Assembly (NCBI GenBank): GCA_964035795.1
Contig: OZ038321.1
Location: 28,205,022-28,269,021, forward strand
Length of the DNA stretch: 64,000 nucleotides
Source: Pterobdella sp. o SKG-2022
Lineage: Eukaryota; Annelida; Clitellata; Hirudinida; Piscicolidae
Direction: 5' to 3'
Shown here piece by piece: positions 23,960 through 36,000 of the stretch. Below the pieces are notes generated by a model. The model saw nothing but the letters and a program-made list of their open reading frames with translations. It was not told where the DNA came from and ran no database searches. Positions within the stretch are counted from its first letter, which is position 1. The number at the start of each line of letters is the position of its first letter. The translations under genes and the position numbers were made by a program.

Positions 23960-26900
23960 CTAACCATCAACATAACACTCATCTCTAACAACCATAAACT
24001 TCTCTAAAGACTCACTCATTTCTGGAGTGCAAAACTTTTCTTTCATGAACTGGTCGTTACTATTCCTTCTCATTTCAAGGCATTTTTTAACTAGTATTGT
24101 CGACATGTTGTGCTTGTCATCTGAACTTGGTACCCCTCTCAGTGAGGTAGGTGAGTGTCTGCCATCAGCCAACGTGGAGTTCTGTATGGTGTGTTTGAGG
24201 TTATTTATGAAAGATTATCAAATTATTTTGAAATTTAATTTAAAAAACAATTTTTTAAATTAATCTACCAACATTTTTGTGGTCTTGTTCGGTACAGAAT
24301 GAGCCTGCTAGAACCATTATATTCATAAGTTTAATAAAAATTTCAATCTAATTAAAATTTTTTTTTGAACCTTCAGTGGAGCGGAGTTTGTCAAGTAGGA
24401 TGCGGTAGGTGGCTCCTATGCTATCAAGCTTCCTTTCTGTCACGCTCTACAACATCCGGTTTGAGATTTAAATTTGTGTATACTTTTATTTGGGATTTAG
24501 ATAAAACAAAAGAATTCGAATAGATTAGCAAGAAATGATCCCTTTTATATATCATTGGAAACAACATAAAAGAACAAAAGGCAGGCCAGTCAGACGCACC
24601 CTTATGACGTCTTCAGAGTTGAATTGTAACTTCTTCATGGGAACGAGAACTAGAGGGTCGACAAGCTCTTTGTGTGAGTAATAGGGGAAGCTGAGGGACT
24701 TTGTGATGAGCAAGTTGGAGGACAGAGAGGAATTTTCTGTGTTCATCCATTGGTGGTTCAAAAGGTCGGTTAACGAAATTCTTTTGTGGGGGTTCTTGCA
24801 TAAAAGCTTTTTTATGAGGTCTTCGCAAGCTGCAAATAAAATGCAAAGAAAACCTTTTGAAAAAATGTTTGAATTTTTTATTCAATTCATAAAAATTGTT
24901 CATTTTAATTTTCAATGGAAATGATTCATAAAGATTAAAAACTGAAGATGACCCATAAGTACTGAAAATTTTTGTTCTCTTAAAATTAATTGAGAACACA
25001 AGGCTAAAGTGTTTTTATTGAAGAATAATAATGAGAGCATTTATTAAATATTAAGTGAAGCATATATTGAGATAATGGAAATTAAAAAAAACTATAATAC
25101 AAGCATAAAATCAAATAAGACATCGGTCAAGTAATGCAGCAATTCAAAGCACCGACTTGTACTGAGAAAGAACGGGAATTTGATATTCGAGTCACAGACA
25201 GCCACATCTCCTATATTCGATCTTATGAAAGGCAATTTTCCCACTGTCATCAAATACAGAGTTATGCCCAGGCTCTGCAAATGTCCATCGTAACATGAAA
25301 TTTCTCAGACATCTTAAGGTATTTTGAATAATTACTTTTTTTATAAAGCTTTAAGATGGAAAATTTTTATCGTAACGTAGTATTAATATGTTACATTGAA
25401 CTAACAAGTGACAGCTTGTATACAAGATGCACTTAGCTATCGTTTGACTTGAAATCATTATGCAAAAACATATCTAATGTTATGTATCTCCTCTTCTAGA
25501 AAACTTGATGCTCAAACATTTTGGTCACCTTAGAAAAAAGTCTCAACTCATTTCTTTTTAGTTAAATTGTCTTATATGTCGGCTCATATAGCTCAGCTGG
25601 TAGAGCATTAGACTAATTAGCTAATGTTACTGGGTTCGATTTCACGTGAACCGACAATAAGCACCTGTTCCACAGTGTGACTTGGCTAAATTAAATTTTT
25701 CGGAAGCGCTTTAATCTATATAAAGAAGCTCTTTATAAATACCGCATTACATTACATTACATTACGCTTATACTTATGCTCAACTGATCAATACCAAGCT
25801 TTGGTTAGTTGTCGACTTAGAAAAATCTTGGTATAATATACTATTAAGCATATGGCGGTAACTGTCCCAATAACTGGGGTTAACAACAGTCGATCTTGCG
25901 ATATTGTTACGATTTATGACGTCATTTATAAAATGGACCTTTTGTTTGGACAAATTTTAACAGGTTAATAACTCAAGTCAACGACCGACTTGAAATTATC
26001 GAATTCAAGATCCACCGTTCCTACACTTGGACCAAATGAAAATGAAACCAGGATATCAGTTTGTTGGTATCTGCTACCAGAGTCTACTGTTATTCAGGTT
26101 ATAACAGGAAAATTTTAACAGGTTAATAACTCAAGTCAACGACCGACTTGAAATTATCGAATTCAAGATCCACCGTTCCTACACTTGGACCAAATGAAAA
26201 TGAAACCAGGATATCAGTTTGTTGGTATCTGCTACCAGAGTCTACTGTTATTCAGGTTATAACAGGAAAGCAGTCTTATATTACTTGTGTTTGTTGTCCT
26301 TACTTTTAAGCGTGTAAGTGTCAGGTAAGTATCAAAGATAGGAGTCGATATTCAAAAACACCAAAATTAGGTTAAAATCAGACAATTTATTCAATGTGTT
26401 TTGAGTGAAAGCTAAACATTGGTGTCATACCCATAAATCCACTCGGTCCCCCTCGTAAGCCACCCACTCAAAGAGCTCAGGAGCAGCATACTGAAGACTG
26501 CCACAACAGTCCATCAACTTCTCTCCCGGTTTGCACACTGCACTCAAACCAAAATCTGTGTTGTTGAATTCCTGAGTTATTAAATATGAAACTTTTTAAA
26601 AGCGTTTAGCCATTGAATTTAAACCTTAAGTTAAAATAACTAAAGACTCGATCACTAAGGATTTGAAACTACTTAAGAAACAAAAACAACAGATATTTGC
26701 ATAACAATCTTCGACACATTTTTGAAATATTCTTCACATTGAATATTCACCAAGTATATAAAAAATGTTCAATTTCTAGTTTAATAAATAAAGACCTCAC
26801 CAGCAATCTTAATGTCAAAGTTGTGGTCAAAAAGAATATTCTCAGCCTTCAAGTCCCTGTGTACAATATTCAGTTGCTTGCAGTGTAGCAGTCCAGCTAT

Positions 26901-29900
26901 TATTTGTATGAACTTGCTTCTAGCCTCCCTCTCGTTCATCCGCCCATGTTTATTTATGTAGTCTGTTGAAATTTGTCAAACAAATACTTATATGATCTCA
27001 TATATAGTTACATGCGTTAGACCTCAGAATAAAGTTGATAGAATAAATTAACGAAGGTCAGAAGTTTATTTATCATCGATGAAAAAAAATGAAACTTTTT
27101 AACACCCATATTGCTTAAATCACTTAAATAACATATCTACATGTCATTTCCACTCATCCCTCACAAACCACCCACCAAATATTTCGCCATTGCTAGCATA
27201 CTCCATCACCAGGTAAATCAGTTCGTTGGTCTGCATCACCTGCAGTGATGATGGAACATTTTGTGGCTGGGAAAATAAATGTTTAATAAGTTTTGTGTAT
27301 GCTGTTTTGGTTAAAATCCTTTTATTTTGAGGTGATTATTCTACCATTATGTCGATCTATATTTGGGTTTAAGTTGTGCAATTGATACGTTTCTTAGATG
27401 GCTACTTTGCATTTATGTTTATGGAAAATTTTTGTTTGGTTGTATGTAGGGTTTAATTATTCCGTTGGGATGAATCATCTCTATTATTAACGAAATAGAG
27501 GTGACTTTCTAACTATATTAACAATATATTTGTTTATATATATTAGCAAAATATTTGTTTTTTCTTATGAATACTTTTTTGATAGTAGTTTATATAAACA
27601 TATATTGTAACGAAAAACAGCACAGGTCTGATGTTGAATCAAAAAAGGCTGACTCAGAAATATCGGGGATTAGCAAACATGCTCGCTATTGTACCTATGG
27701 AAAAATAAACTGGGAGACTCCTGAGATTTTACAAGTTGAAAAAGAAAAAAGCAAGTTTTCACCTCAAAAAATCTCCTGGTGAGGAAGTCTTGAAATAAAA
27801 AAGCACAATTCTGTTTTCAATGGCTATAATGACCCACAACTCATAGTTAATACTAATGCCTGGGATCCAATATTAAGGGATTTGAAAAAAATTGAACGGG
27901 GCAATGACCGAAGAGGGACATAGAGATTAATTTCTCTTGATAAAAATTGACATCGTTTAGAAAATTATTTCGCTTTGAAGTACTCTTGCACAATTAATTA
28001 TTTGAAATAATAGCATTGAAATTAAAACAACTTCTGTTTTTTTGAATAATTAACTAATTCTTAATTATAGTCTTTGAATCACTATATAACCATTGTTACG
28101 ATTTTATTTTTTTCGCTAACGTTTCATGATAAGGTTAAACTTATCGAAAATGATAGCTTCCGATTCTCAATAAATGTATTAAAAATTCCTCTTATTTGAT
28201 GTTTTTCGTTACAAAACATATATTATATCAGAAGAGCCTTGGAAAATTCTCTATATTGAAGACACTTTATTCAATAAATTTTATTTTAATGAATCATCTG
28301 ATACAAAATTTCAAGCCAAGTGTTTTTTCAGTATCGATAAATTCATTACTTTCACCCAAGATAGATTGTGACCATCTAAGCCCCCAGTTGGGTGGGCCAG
28401 ATAATATAAGCACACAAACGCTGGCCCACCTCCATATTTAGCTGATTAATTTTTCCCAGTCATTCCATCTGTCACTAGTTTTATTTTCATTTTAGAACTC
28501 AATTTTCAATCATTCTTCTCAAGTACACTCTATAACTGTCAATACTTGAAGAACTTATGCTTAATATAGTTTAAAATTGAGCTAGAAATTGAATAATTTT
28601 TTCACTCGTTTGTGCATAATGACTAATTTGAGATAACTTCAAATGTTTCAATGGTGAATCTCACCACATCATCACAACTCTCAAGCACATCTTTATGCAG
28701 TAATTATTCAGGTACATGGTATTCTAGATTTTAAATGTCCCAAAAAAAATTCAAAAAATTGTTATAGAAAGGTTTATGTATTCTTTTGAATATTATTTTC
28801 TCTTTTTTTTTAATGAAGAATAGAGTTGAATATGAAAATATTAAACTTAAAGGGGTCAAACATAGAGACGTTGAACTTAGAAGAGATGAACTTGAAAGAG
28901 TTCAAAAAAAATTGAAGAGGTTTTGAAAAAAATTGAATCAAACAAATAAAATTTTCATGAAGTAGTAAAAATTAAAAAAGAAGGCAGACAACCATAATTT
29001 TTAACATAACAATGATAGGTAATACGAGCCCCAGCTAATTAATGAAAGAATAAATATGAAATCATTGACAATTTTTAAAATATCTAATTAATGGACAAAA
29101 ATATATGTGAATAAAAATTCAAATTTACAAGGTATCTAAGCATGGGCTTAATTCCGAAGGTACTTAAAACTCCGATATTTATTTTCACAAATGATGTGTT
29201 TCAAGTGGAAAGTAATCAAAAAAACGCTTTATAATGGTTCAAACAACAGAAATATTGTTTAAAAATGGATTTATAAACTTCTTGAGCTTTTCACAACTTA
29301 TTGTTGTATAACCGAGGATCTCAGAGTAGCAACGAAGCATTATGAAAGCGACACAAGATATTTTCAACATATTGAAAAAGTTGAAAACAATAAACGCTTC
29401 ACTACCCTTCAGACTTTTACATAATCTAAACTTAAACAATTGTCGAAATTTATTCGCGTTTATTATTTAATTCACTTTTACTTTATATTCATAGTTAGAG
29501 GAGCGCTTTGTTGCAATTTTTTAACGCCTTGTGAAACCTATCAATTCCGCAACCTAAACACCAATTAGGGACGACTTAATGGTCAACTGGTTTAATACTT
29601 ACTCAAAGATTGCGACTAAAAGGATATTAAAATCAAAGTAACCTGGTAGAGTTTGATGATATGAGGGTGGTCCATTTTGTTGAGATTGTTGACCTCCCTC
29701 AGAATTTGAAGCTGGGTGTTGTGTAAGAGCTTAGCTTTTTCCAATATTTTTATAGCCACCTGGAGTTTAGAATTTCCAATTGATTTTTTTTGTCAAAGAA
29801 TTAGCTCAAAAGTGGCGAGTTTTTAGATGTACAAAATGTTGTTAAAATCAATAAACAAGTTGATAATTATAAACTACATTAAATAATAATTTTTCATTAA

Positions 29901-30151
29901 AATCGCATCAAATTTTCCCAAGTAACAACTAACTTCAATTTTCTTCGTAATAAAAAACTCAAAATAAAATAAATAAAAGTCTGATGAACAACATAAATTC
30001 CAAGACCAACCTTGGTGCCTGTGGGAATATGGGTGGCTAGCCTGACCACAGAAAAAGACCCTTTATTAATTATCCCTTCTAACCTGTAGTCTCCCACCTT
30101 TGTCACTGTTCTACTTGTGTGCTTGCAAAACTGCATCTTCTTAGGAATATC
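23960..30151 (-). CDS. SIK: SIK-like (AMPK-related) Ser/Thr kinase with UBA-like helix; 5' end not found
   Basis: Exons read antisense. About 30148-30013: KVGDYRLEGIINKGSFSVVR; 29760-29644: AIKILEKAKL with the catalytic Lys, then MDHPHIIKLYQ; about 27241-27176: VMQTNELIYLVMEYASNGEI; 26962-26811: IINK-type YINKHGRMNEREAR and the catalytic loop IVHRDLKAENI; 26570-26431: DFGLSAVCKPGEK and YAAPELFEW; 25264-about 25160: SLGITLYLMTVGKLPF and FPFFLST; 24838-about 24604: CEDLIKKLLCKNPHKRISL; about 24450-24377: IGATYRILLDKL, like a UBA helix; last exon 24187-23960. The order fits salt-inducible kinases, which phosphorylate CRTC and class IIa HDACs downstream of LKB1. Oddities: the first glycine-loop Gly is Asn, and the T-loop Thr is Asp. 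A clean in-phase join of the last two exons was not found, and an upstream start exon is missing. Confidence 0.8.
25579..25766 (+). mobile_element. tRNA-derived SINE, copy 1
   Basis: A tRNA-like head (agctcagctggtagagc D arm, gttcgatttcacgtgaac T arm) is followed by a body (gcacctgttccacagtgtga) and a tail tataaataccgcattacatt with (ATTAC)n. Nearly the same unit occurs at 55668 and, antisense, at 49503. Lies in a SIK-like gene intron, opposite to its transcription. A short flanking repeat (cttata) may be the target duplication. Confidence 0.85.
25952..26267. repeat. Perfect 158-bp tandem duplication
   Basis: 25952-26109 and 26110-26267 appear identical base for base, followed by two further matching bases. 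The unit has no long open frame and no recognised family. Lies in the intron between the T-loop exon and the next kinase exon. Confidence 0.95.
28391..28430. repeat. Perfect 10-bp inverted repeat, 20-nt loop
   Basis: ggtgggccag at 28391-28400 pairs with ctggcccacc at 28421-28430. GC-rich arms in AT-rich intron sequence. Could be a fold-back element end or a structured RNA; no further support. Confidence 0.8.
28440..29640. other. Intron sequence of the SIK-like gene, nothing recognised
   Basis: Lies between exons at 27.2 and 29.64 kb. AT-rich; no repeat family or other gene recognised. Confidence 0.4.
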
Positions 30152-30154
30152 TGC

Positions 30155-33020
30155 AAATGATGATCAAGTTAATTTCTCACATTATTTCAATAACTATACA
30201 CAGACATTTCATTGTATTTATATACGTATGTATGTTCTCGGAAGGCTTCGTTCAAAATTTAAAATGTACAGTGTTTTTTCAAATTTTATATATATGTATG
30301 TGTTTTAAAGGCAAGTTCCAAACAAAACAACATCATCGGGATTTTCCCATCCGCACGACACGGCCATCCTCTCAATTGTTTCTCACTAGTTTGAACTTCA
30401 CCCGTAAGGACTTCATTAAAGCATCATAACATTTTGTACCTGCGGCTTTGAAAAAACAAAGAAGACACTGTACAAGAAGAAAGTAAGAACTCAAGATCAG
30501 GTTCAAGTTCTTATGGAACAATGGGTGAGAACCACAGAGGTTTATACCACGGAAAATGATTTGTCTCATTTCCATCTGAGTGATTACTGTTGCTATTTTG
30601 AAATTTGAGGGCATTTTCTCTTAGAAAACCTATTTTCCACCTAATTGAATTAGGGGTCCTTGCAGTCCAACAGCTTTTGTTTCTTATTTAAAGATCTTTT
30701 TTACAAAGCTTTTGATCGAGAAATGGAAAAATTAATTTATGAAAATCTAATGTTACTTCTGTGTTTATAAACATATTCAATAATTTTTCGTTGTTATTTA
30801 ATTTAGATGAATTGAAAAATCAGCTAAATGCTTTAAAATTTTATAAATTGAACTAAACCCTACAGCGATTCAAATGGCACCAAACCTTTGTGAAACTTCT
30901 AAATATCACAAGTGAATCTGCCAACAAGCAAATTACTGAAACAAGTTTTATTTTAGCTTGATAAAGTCAGAAACTTCGAAAATCGACGTTTAAATAGACT
31001 TCTAAAGCACTTGAAATTTCAAAAAAAATTATATTAGGAACCCTTCAAGTTTTTGTTTCTGATATTGTAGGAAATGTCACGTTGTACCATTTAAATTAAA
31101 ATTGTGGAGCATTTTATAACATAAAGCGTTGAAACCAAACGTTTGTATGAAATGAATGTGAATTGCAGCATATATAATGAGGTCTCCTTTTACAAGAACA
31201 CCAAGTACTACTACTCATATGAGCGCAACATGTTTTAGTATGCCTTTGAATCGGTGCTTTTTACCTACATATACATATTTCGGTTTCTCATTTGAATATA
31301 ACAATTTTTGAATCAACAAGTATCTGAAAACCTTGTATAACTTCTACAGCATACAAACTTTATGCCATGCGACATCTTTAAAAAACTAACTGCGAATAAA
31401 TGACAATGGAACATTTTTGACTGCAATTATACATAAAACAGGAATTCCAAGAATTAGAAATATGTTCACCCTTCTGCTCCCTTTTCCGTTCCATCATCAA
31501 ACTGTACAGTTCTGGTCTAAAATTGATTTCATTCTTGATGAAGAACTTTTTCTAAGAACCTTGTCTGATTAAAGCAAACTGAAGAAACTGTCAGTGTAAA
31601 GTTTTTCGAAATTAATTGTTCGGAAGAAAAGAGAGAAGTTTTGTAAAAGTATCAGCCTTATCGACCAGCAGACTTGAACGCTGGAGCTTCAAGTTGGTGG
31701 TTCTTAATGACAGGCTCAAGACCGATTCAGACTTTGTTAAAATAATCACAAGTACGTTAGCCAACTGAAAGTTTTTTATTCCTTAAAAAGTAGACACTCA
31801 CAGAAAAGTTTGATTTCAAATAATTATCACGAAAACCATCAAGCGATGTGAAGACTCTTCAAACATATTAGACCATTCTGAAGGCTGCTATGCGATGGAA
31901 CAATTGGCTATAAATAACATTTAATTCATTAATTCTAAATTGTTTCATATTTCGTGGTTTTATATCATTATAAAAAGCATCAACCGCACCCTGTTTTGAC
32001 TAAAATTTTTTTGAAACTTCAAAGCTCTTCTACACAAGTATGGGAAAAAAAATTTATAAAGTTATTTATAAAATAGAATTTATTTAAAAACTACCGTTCT
32101 GGGTAATGAATTGTTGAAAATGTTTCTTCTTAAAGTTTTCATAGATTTGGCTAGCTGAAAGGCCTATAAGCCTTTATTATGGTCATACAATAACGCATAT
32201 CGCGTGATATAAATTTTTTTATTTGTGAATAACTCAATTTTTCAAGTGATCTTCATCTCACACTCTTTAACTCAAATTACAATGTAGAAATTATTTCTAA
32301 AAGCTTTCTAAGAAGACCTAAGTGAAAAGAATTTTTTAAACCAAGGATTCACGAATAAATTTTATGCTGGTACTTTCCGTGGAACTCTCATTCTTCGCTA
32401 CTCAAATCTTTTCTACTCTGCTAATCTTTTCACAAATCTTTCAAAAATTTTTTTTTCGGTTTGTAACAAAGCGTTTTTAAAACGCTGTAGAATAGCGGTT
32501 AATAATACCAAATGGCATACCGTCAAGCTAAAACGTTCTGCCACATGACATAGTACAGAACGGTTTCAGAGATCACCTTGTAATACATTTTAAGGAAATC
32601 CAAAGATGATCTGAACTTTTTATTAGTTTCATATTGGTTTGTCGTTTTTTGAAGATACCTAGAAGACTTTTGCTGGCAATAAAACGAAACAGCAACCATT
32701 TTAAACTATTTTTATTTTTTTTAATTTTTCTAAAAAAAGATTTTATTTTTTACAATTCAAAAACAATTTTCAAAAAATTTAAATTAAAAAAATTTAAGCA
32801 AAATATTTATAAAAACCATGGTGGCTACCCAGAGAGATATATCCATATAAATATTTCAAGTTAAAAAAACCAAAAATGTAATCTCAAATGCAACAAAACT
32901 TTTCATTAACACACGTGATAATCACACCAAGAAAGAACTTAAAAAGCGTCATCATCATCATACCCGCCATCAAGTAAACCCTGAATAATTTCATTAAATG
33001 TTTTGATTTACAAATGCAGG
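30155..33020. other. Gene-poor stretch between SIK-like gene and GCC2
   Basis: Upstream exon(s) and promoter of the SIK-like gene should lie here on the minus strand. One weak candidate exon, antisense at about 31545-31480, reads NEINFRPELYSLMMERKRE between a possible acceptor (cttcatcaag) and a possible donor (gtgaac). Nothing else was recognised. Confidence 0.3.
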
Positions 33021-33021
33021 G

Positions 33022-36000
33022 CTACAAAATGCCTCCTGATATGGCGTTGATATAAGACCCCCACGAAGACTTGGCCACTTCTTCCTCAGAGTTGATGCCT
33101 GTTGGAGGGTGCGTCTATTTTAAAATATGCTTCTCATTGATCAAATCTATTTAAAAACTATGAAGACTTATTTTTATACGTATATATTAGGCTTAAAATG
33201 TTGTAATGACCGTCATATCAAAATGCACTATAGAGTATATACTATGAATACTTGATGTACAAATCTGAAGTATAAAAGTAAGGTGAAACATGATGGAAGG
33301 TTGGATGATGGAGTCACCTTTGGCCACACTGGTGATGAGAGCTTTTTCCTCGGAAGAAAGTTTAAGCATGGTGGAAAGCACAGGCACCAGCTGAATCCTC
33401 TCTTCCCCCACTCTGATCGTCACGAACTTCATGAAGATGTTCTTAAGGTACTCCATGCTCGACAAGCCCTTGTCTCTCTCCTCGTTCCTCTCCAACCTGC
33501 GAATCTCAGCCTTCAACACTGAGGCCTGCTCTGACAGACCTACCACAGTCGCCTCACTCTCGTTCAAGAGCTCTCTCAAGTGTCTCATCTGTCGCATCTG
33601 AGTCGACAAATCTTCTTTCAGCTTCTTGGTTTCATGTTCCATGTCTTCGGTAGATGTTTGGTCGAATGAAGTGTTGAGGATGCTTTCGAGAGGGTGTGTA
33701 GAAGTTGGTGTCACTTTATCGTTGTTCTCCGACCCCTCTGCATCCTCCCTCACCTGCAACATGGCTACCTTCTGTTCAACCACTTCCTTCTTGGGCATCA
33801 CCATCACATCCATCTTGTTCCTCAAAGATTCCATCTCAATGGCAGCCTCTTCCAGCCTCTCTTCCAATTGCTTCTGCAGGTTTTCCTTGTTTTCCACCTC
33901 TCTCACCAAGCTCCCTTGCAAATCCACAATCTCCTTCTGTAACTGCTGTTTTTCCGCCTGAGACTTTTCCGTCATTTTTTCAAGTTTTTCTTTGTATATA
34001 ACTTGCACATTTTTCAGCCTGGTATTCAATTGTTCAACTTGTCCACTCCTCTCTCCACAATGCCACTCCAGCTTTAGTTTGTCATCATTCAACTCACTGA
34101 TGCTTTTACTCAGTTCCTGAACCTGGTTCTTCAAATATAAGTTTTCTTTTTGAAGGTTTTCCTTTTCAATTTTGGCCTGCATAGCCTCAAACTCATCTTC
34201 TTTTCGTTCCTTCCTTTGCTTTAAAACACTGTGCACCCTGATTTTGTAAGCATCGTACTCTGATTGAGTCTTGTGGCAGTTTTCGAGAGCAGTGCTCAAA
34301 TCTTTGGAGAGTCGATTGACGTCAGCCTGCAGGGTTTCCTTGGCATTTTGATGCTCCACAAGACTGGCTTGCATCAACTCTTGCAGTCTGCCTCTTTCTT
34401 CCTTCATGGATGCTATTGTAGATCTGGCCTCCTGCAAGTCTTCAGTTCTTGAAGAGTTTTGCTTCTTAAAACTTTCAAATTCGTCTGCCAATTCTATCAA
34501 TTCAGATTCTTTCTCGTGGAGAGTTTTTTTATTTTTCATCAAATCTTCATTAATTTGATTATTTGTTTCTTGAGATTCTCTGAGTTGACTTTCGAGGGTA
34601 GAAATAAGTTTTTCAAAAGATTTTTTTTGTTCACCCAAATGTGAAATTTGTTTTTGCAACTGAGCACTATTTTCCTCCTTACGTTTGAGTTGTTCATTCA
34701 ACGACTTCACTGTCCTCTCGTAGTCATTCAACTCCAGACTCAACATCTCATTCTGCTTCATGCCCTTCATTAGATAAAAAAAAATATTTAAGAAATTTAA
34801 TAACATCATGCCCTCACCACCCCTCACAACCACTCATCAGTCTCACATCTATTTATGATCTTTAAAGCTACCTTTCCACCCACCACCCCAAACCTCACAC
34901 CAGCGCCACTTTTCCACCTACCACCCCCACCACCTCTATCCCCAACCTCACACTCACCTTTGTGGCATCTTGCAAATCTTCCTCCAAAACCTTCATCTTT
35001 TCATTAAGCTCAGCCACCTCTAACTCCCTCCTCTTTTTCTCCTCTTCCAACTCTCCTTCTTTTGTTTTGATACTGGCTTCGAGCTGTTTTTATTCATTTA
35101 TTATTGAGAAAAAACGTGGTTTTATCAAACAAAACTGGTCAAAAGTTTAGCAAGTATTTGATAATTAAGTTTTTTCTGCACAATTGATTTTTTTAGGCCA
35201 TTTTATTTCATCACCAAACTTATTGATTATTATTATTAATAGATAGATACCAAGATTTTAAATCCGGTTTAATCTCCACTATACTGAGGGTGGCCAGATT
35301 TACTCCATTTACAAAACATTTCCTGCAATTTTATATATACCTTCTTTTTCTATTTTTTCCTATCAAACGCATCTTCATCTTTTAGGCCAACTTCACTTAT
35401 TTCTGATACTATTTTGTTTTTTCACTTTCAAATCATCAATACCTTCATCATCATATAATTATTATCAGCTCCTGTCACCTTATTCTTCTGCTCCATAATA
35501 GTCCTCAACTGGATCTTCAAAGCCACCAACTCATTCTCCCTCAGCTTCAATCTGCCACTCTCCTCCTTAAAGTTCATCATTATAATCATCATCGTCATCC
35601 TTAATAACATCCTCATCGTCATCATTTTCGTCTTCCTCATCATCAGCATCATCATCCATATCATCTTCATCATCATCATCATCACCTCAAACATAAGAAC
35701 CCAATATAATCCCACCAGTCCACCTTGTGTTGCTCTCTTAACTCTTCTAACGCCTTCTTCAACTCCTCCACCTCTCTACCACGTTCCTCACACTGCCACC
35801 ATTTATGTTCATTTGCAGTTTAGTAGTAGTAAGAATGATAAAAAGTGAAGAACATAATCAACTGGTAGGATTACCGATGTTTTAAGATCAGCAGCTTCTT
35901 TCTTATGCCTCGAAGCCAAAGTCTTCAACTTGTTTTTTTTCTCCGTCTTCTCTTCCAGCTTTGTTAAAATTTTTTTGAGTTACTTTCAAAATCTCTTTCA

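Noticed and set aside
27555..28441. Plus-strand frames in the long SIK-like intron
   Set aside because: No similarity, codon pattern or splice support; AT-rich chance frames.
33283..34644. Several plus-strand frames opposite GCC2
   Set aside because: Shadows of the antisense coiled-coil exons.
35428..35715. Antisense Met-rich frame
   Set aside because: Mostly the ATC-rich intron repeat; only its part at about 35580-35470 is a GCC2 exon.
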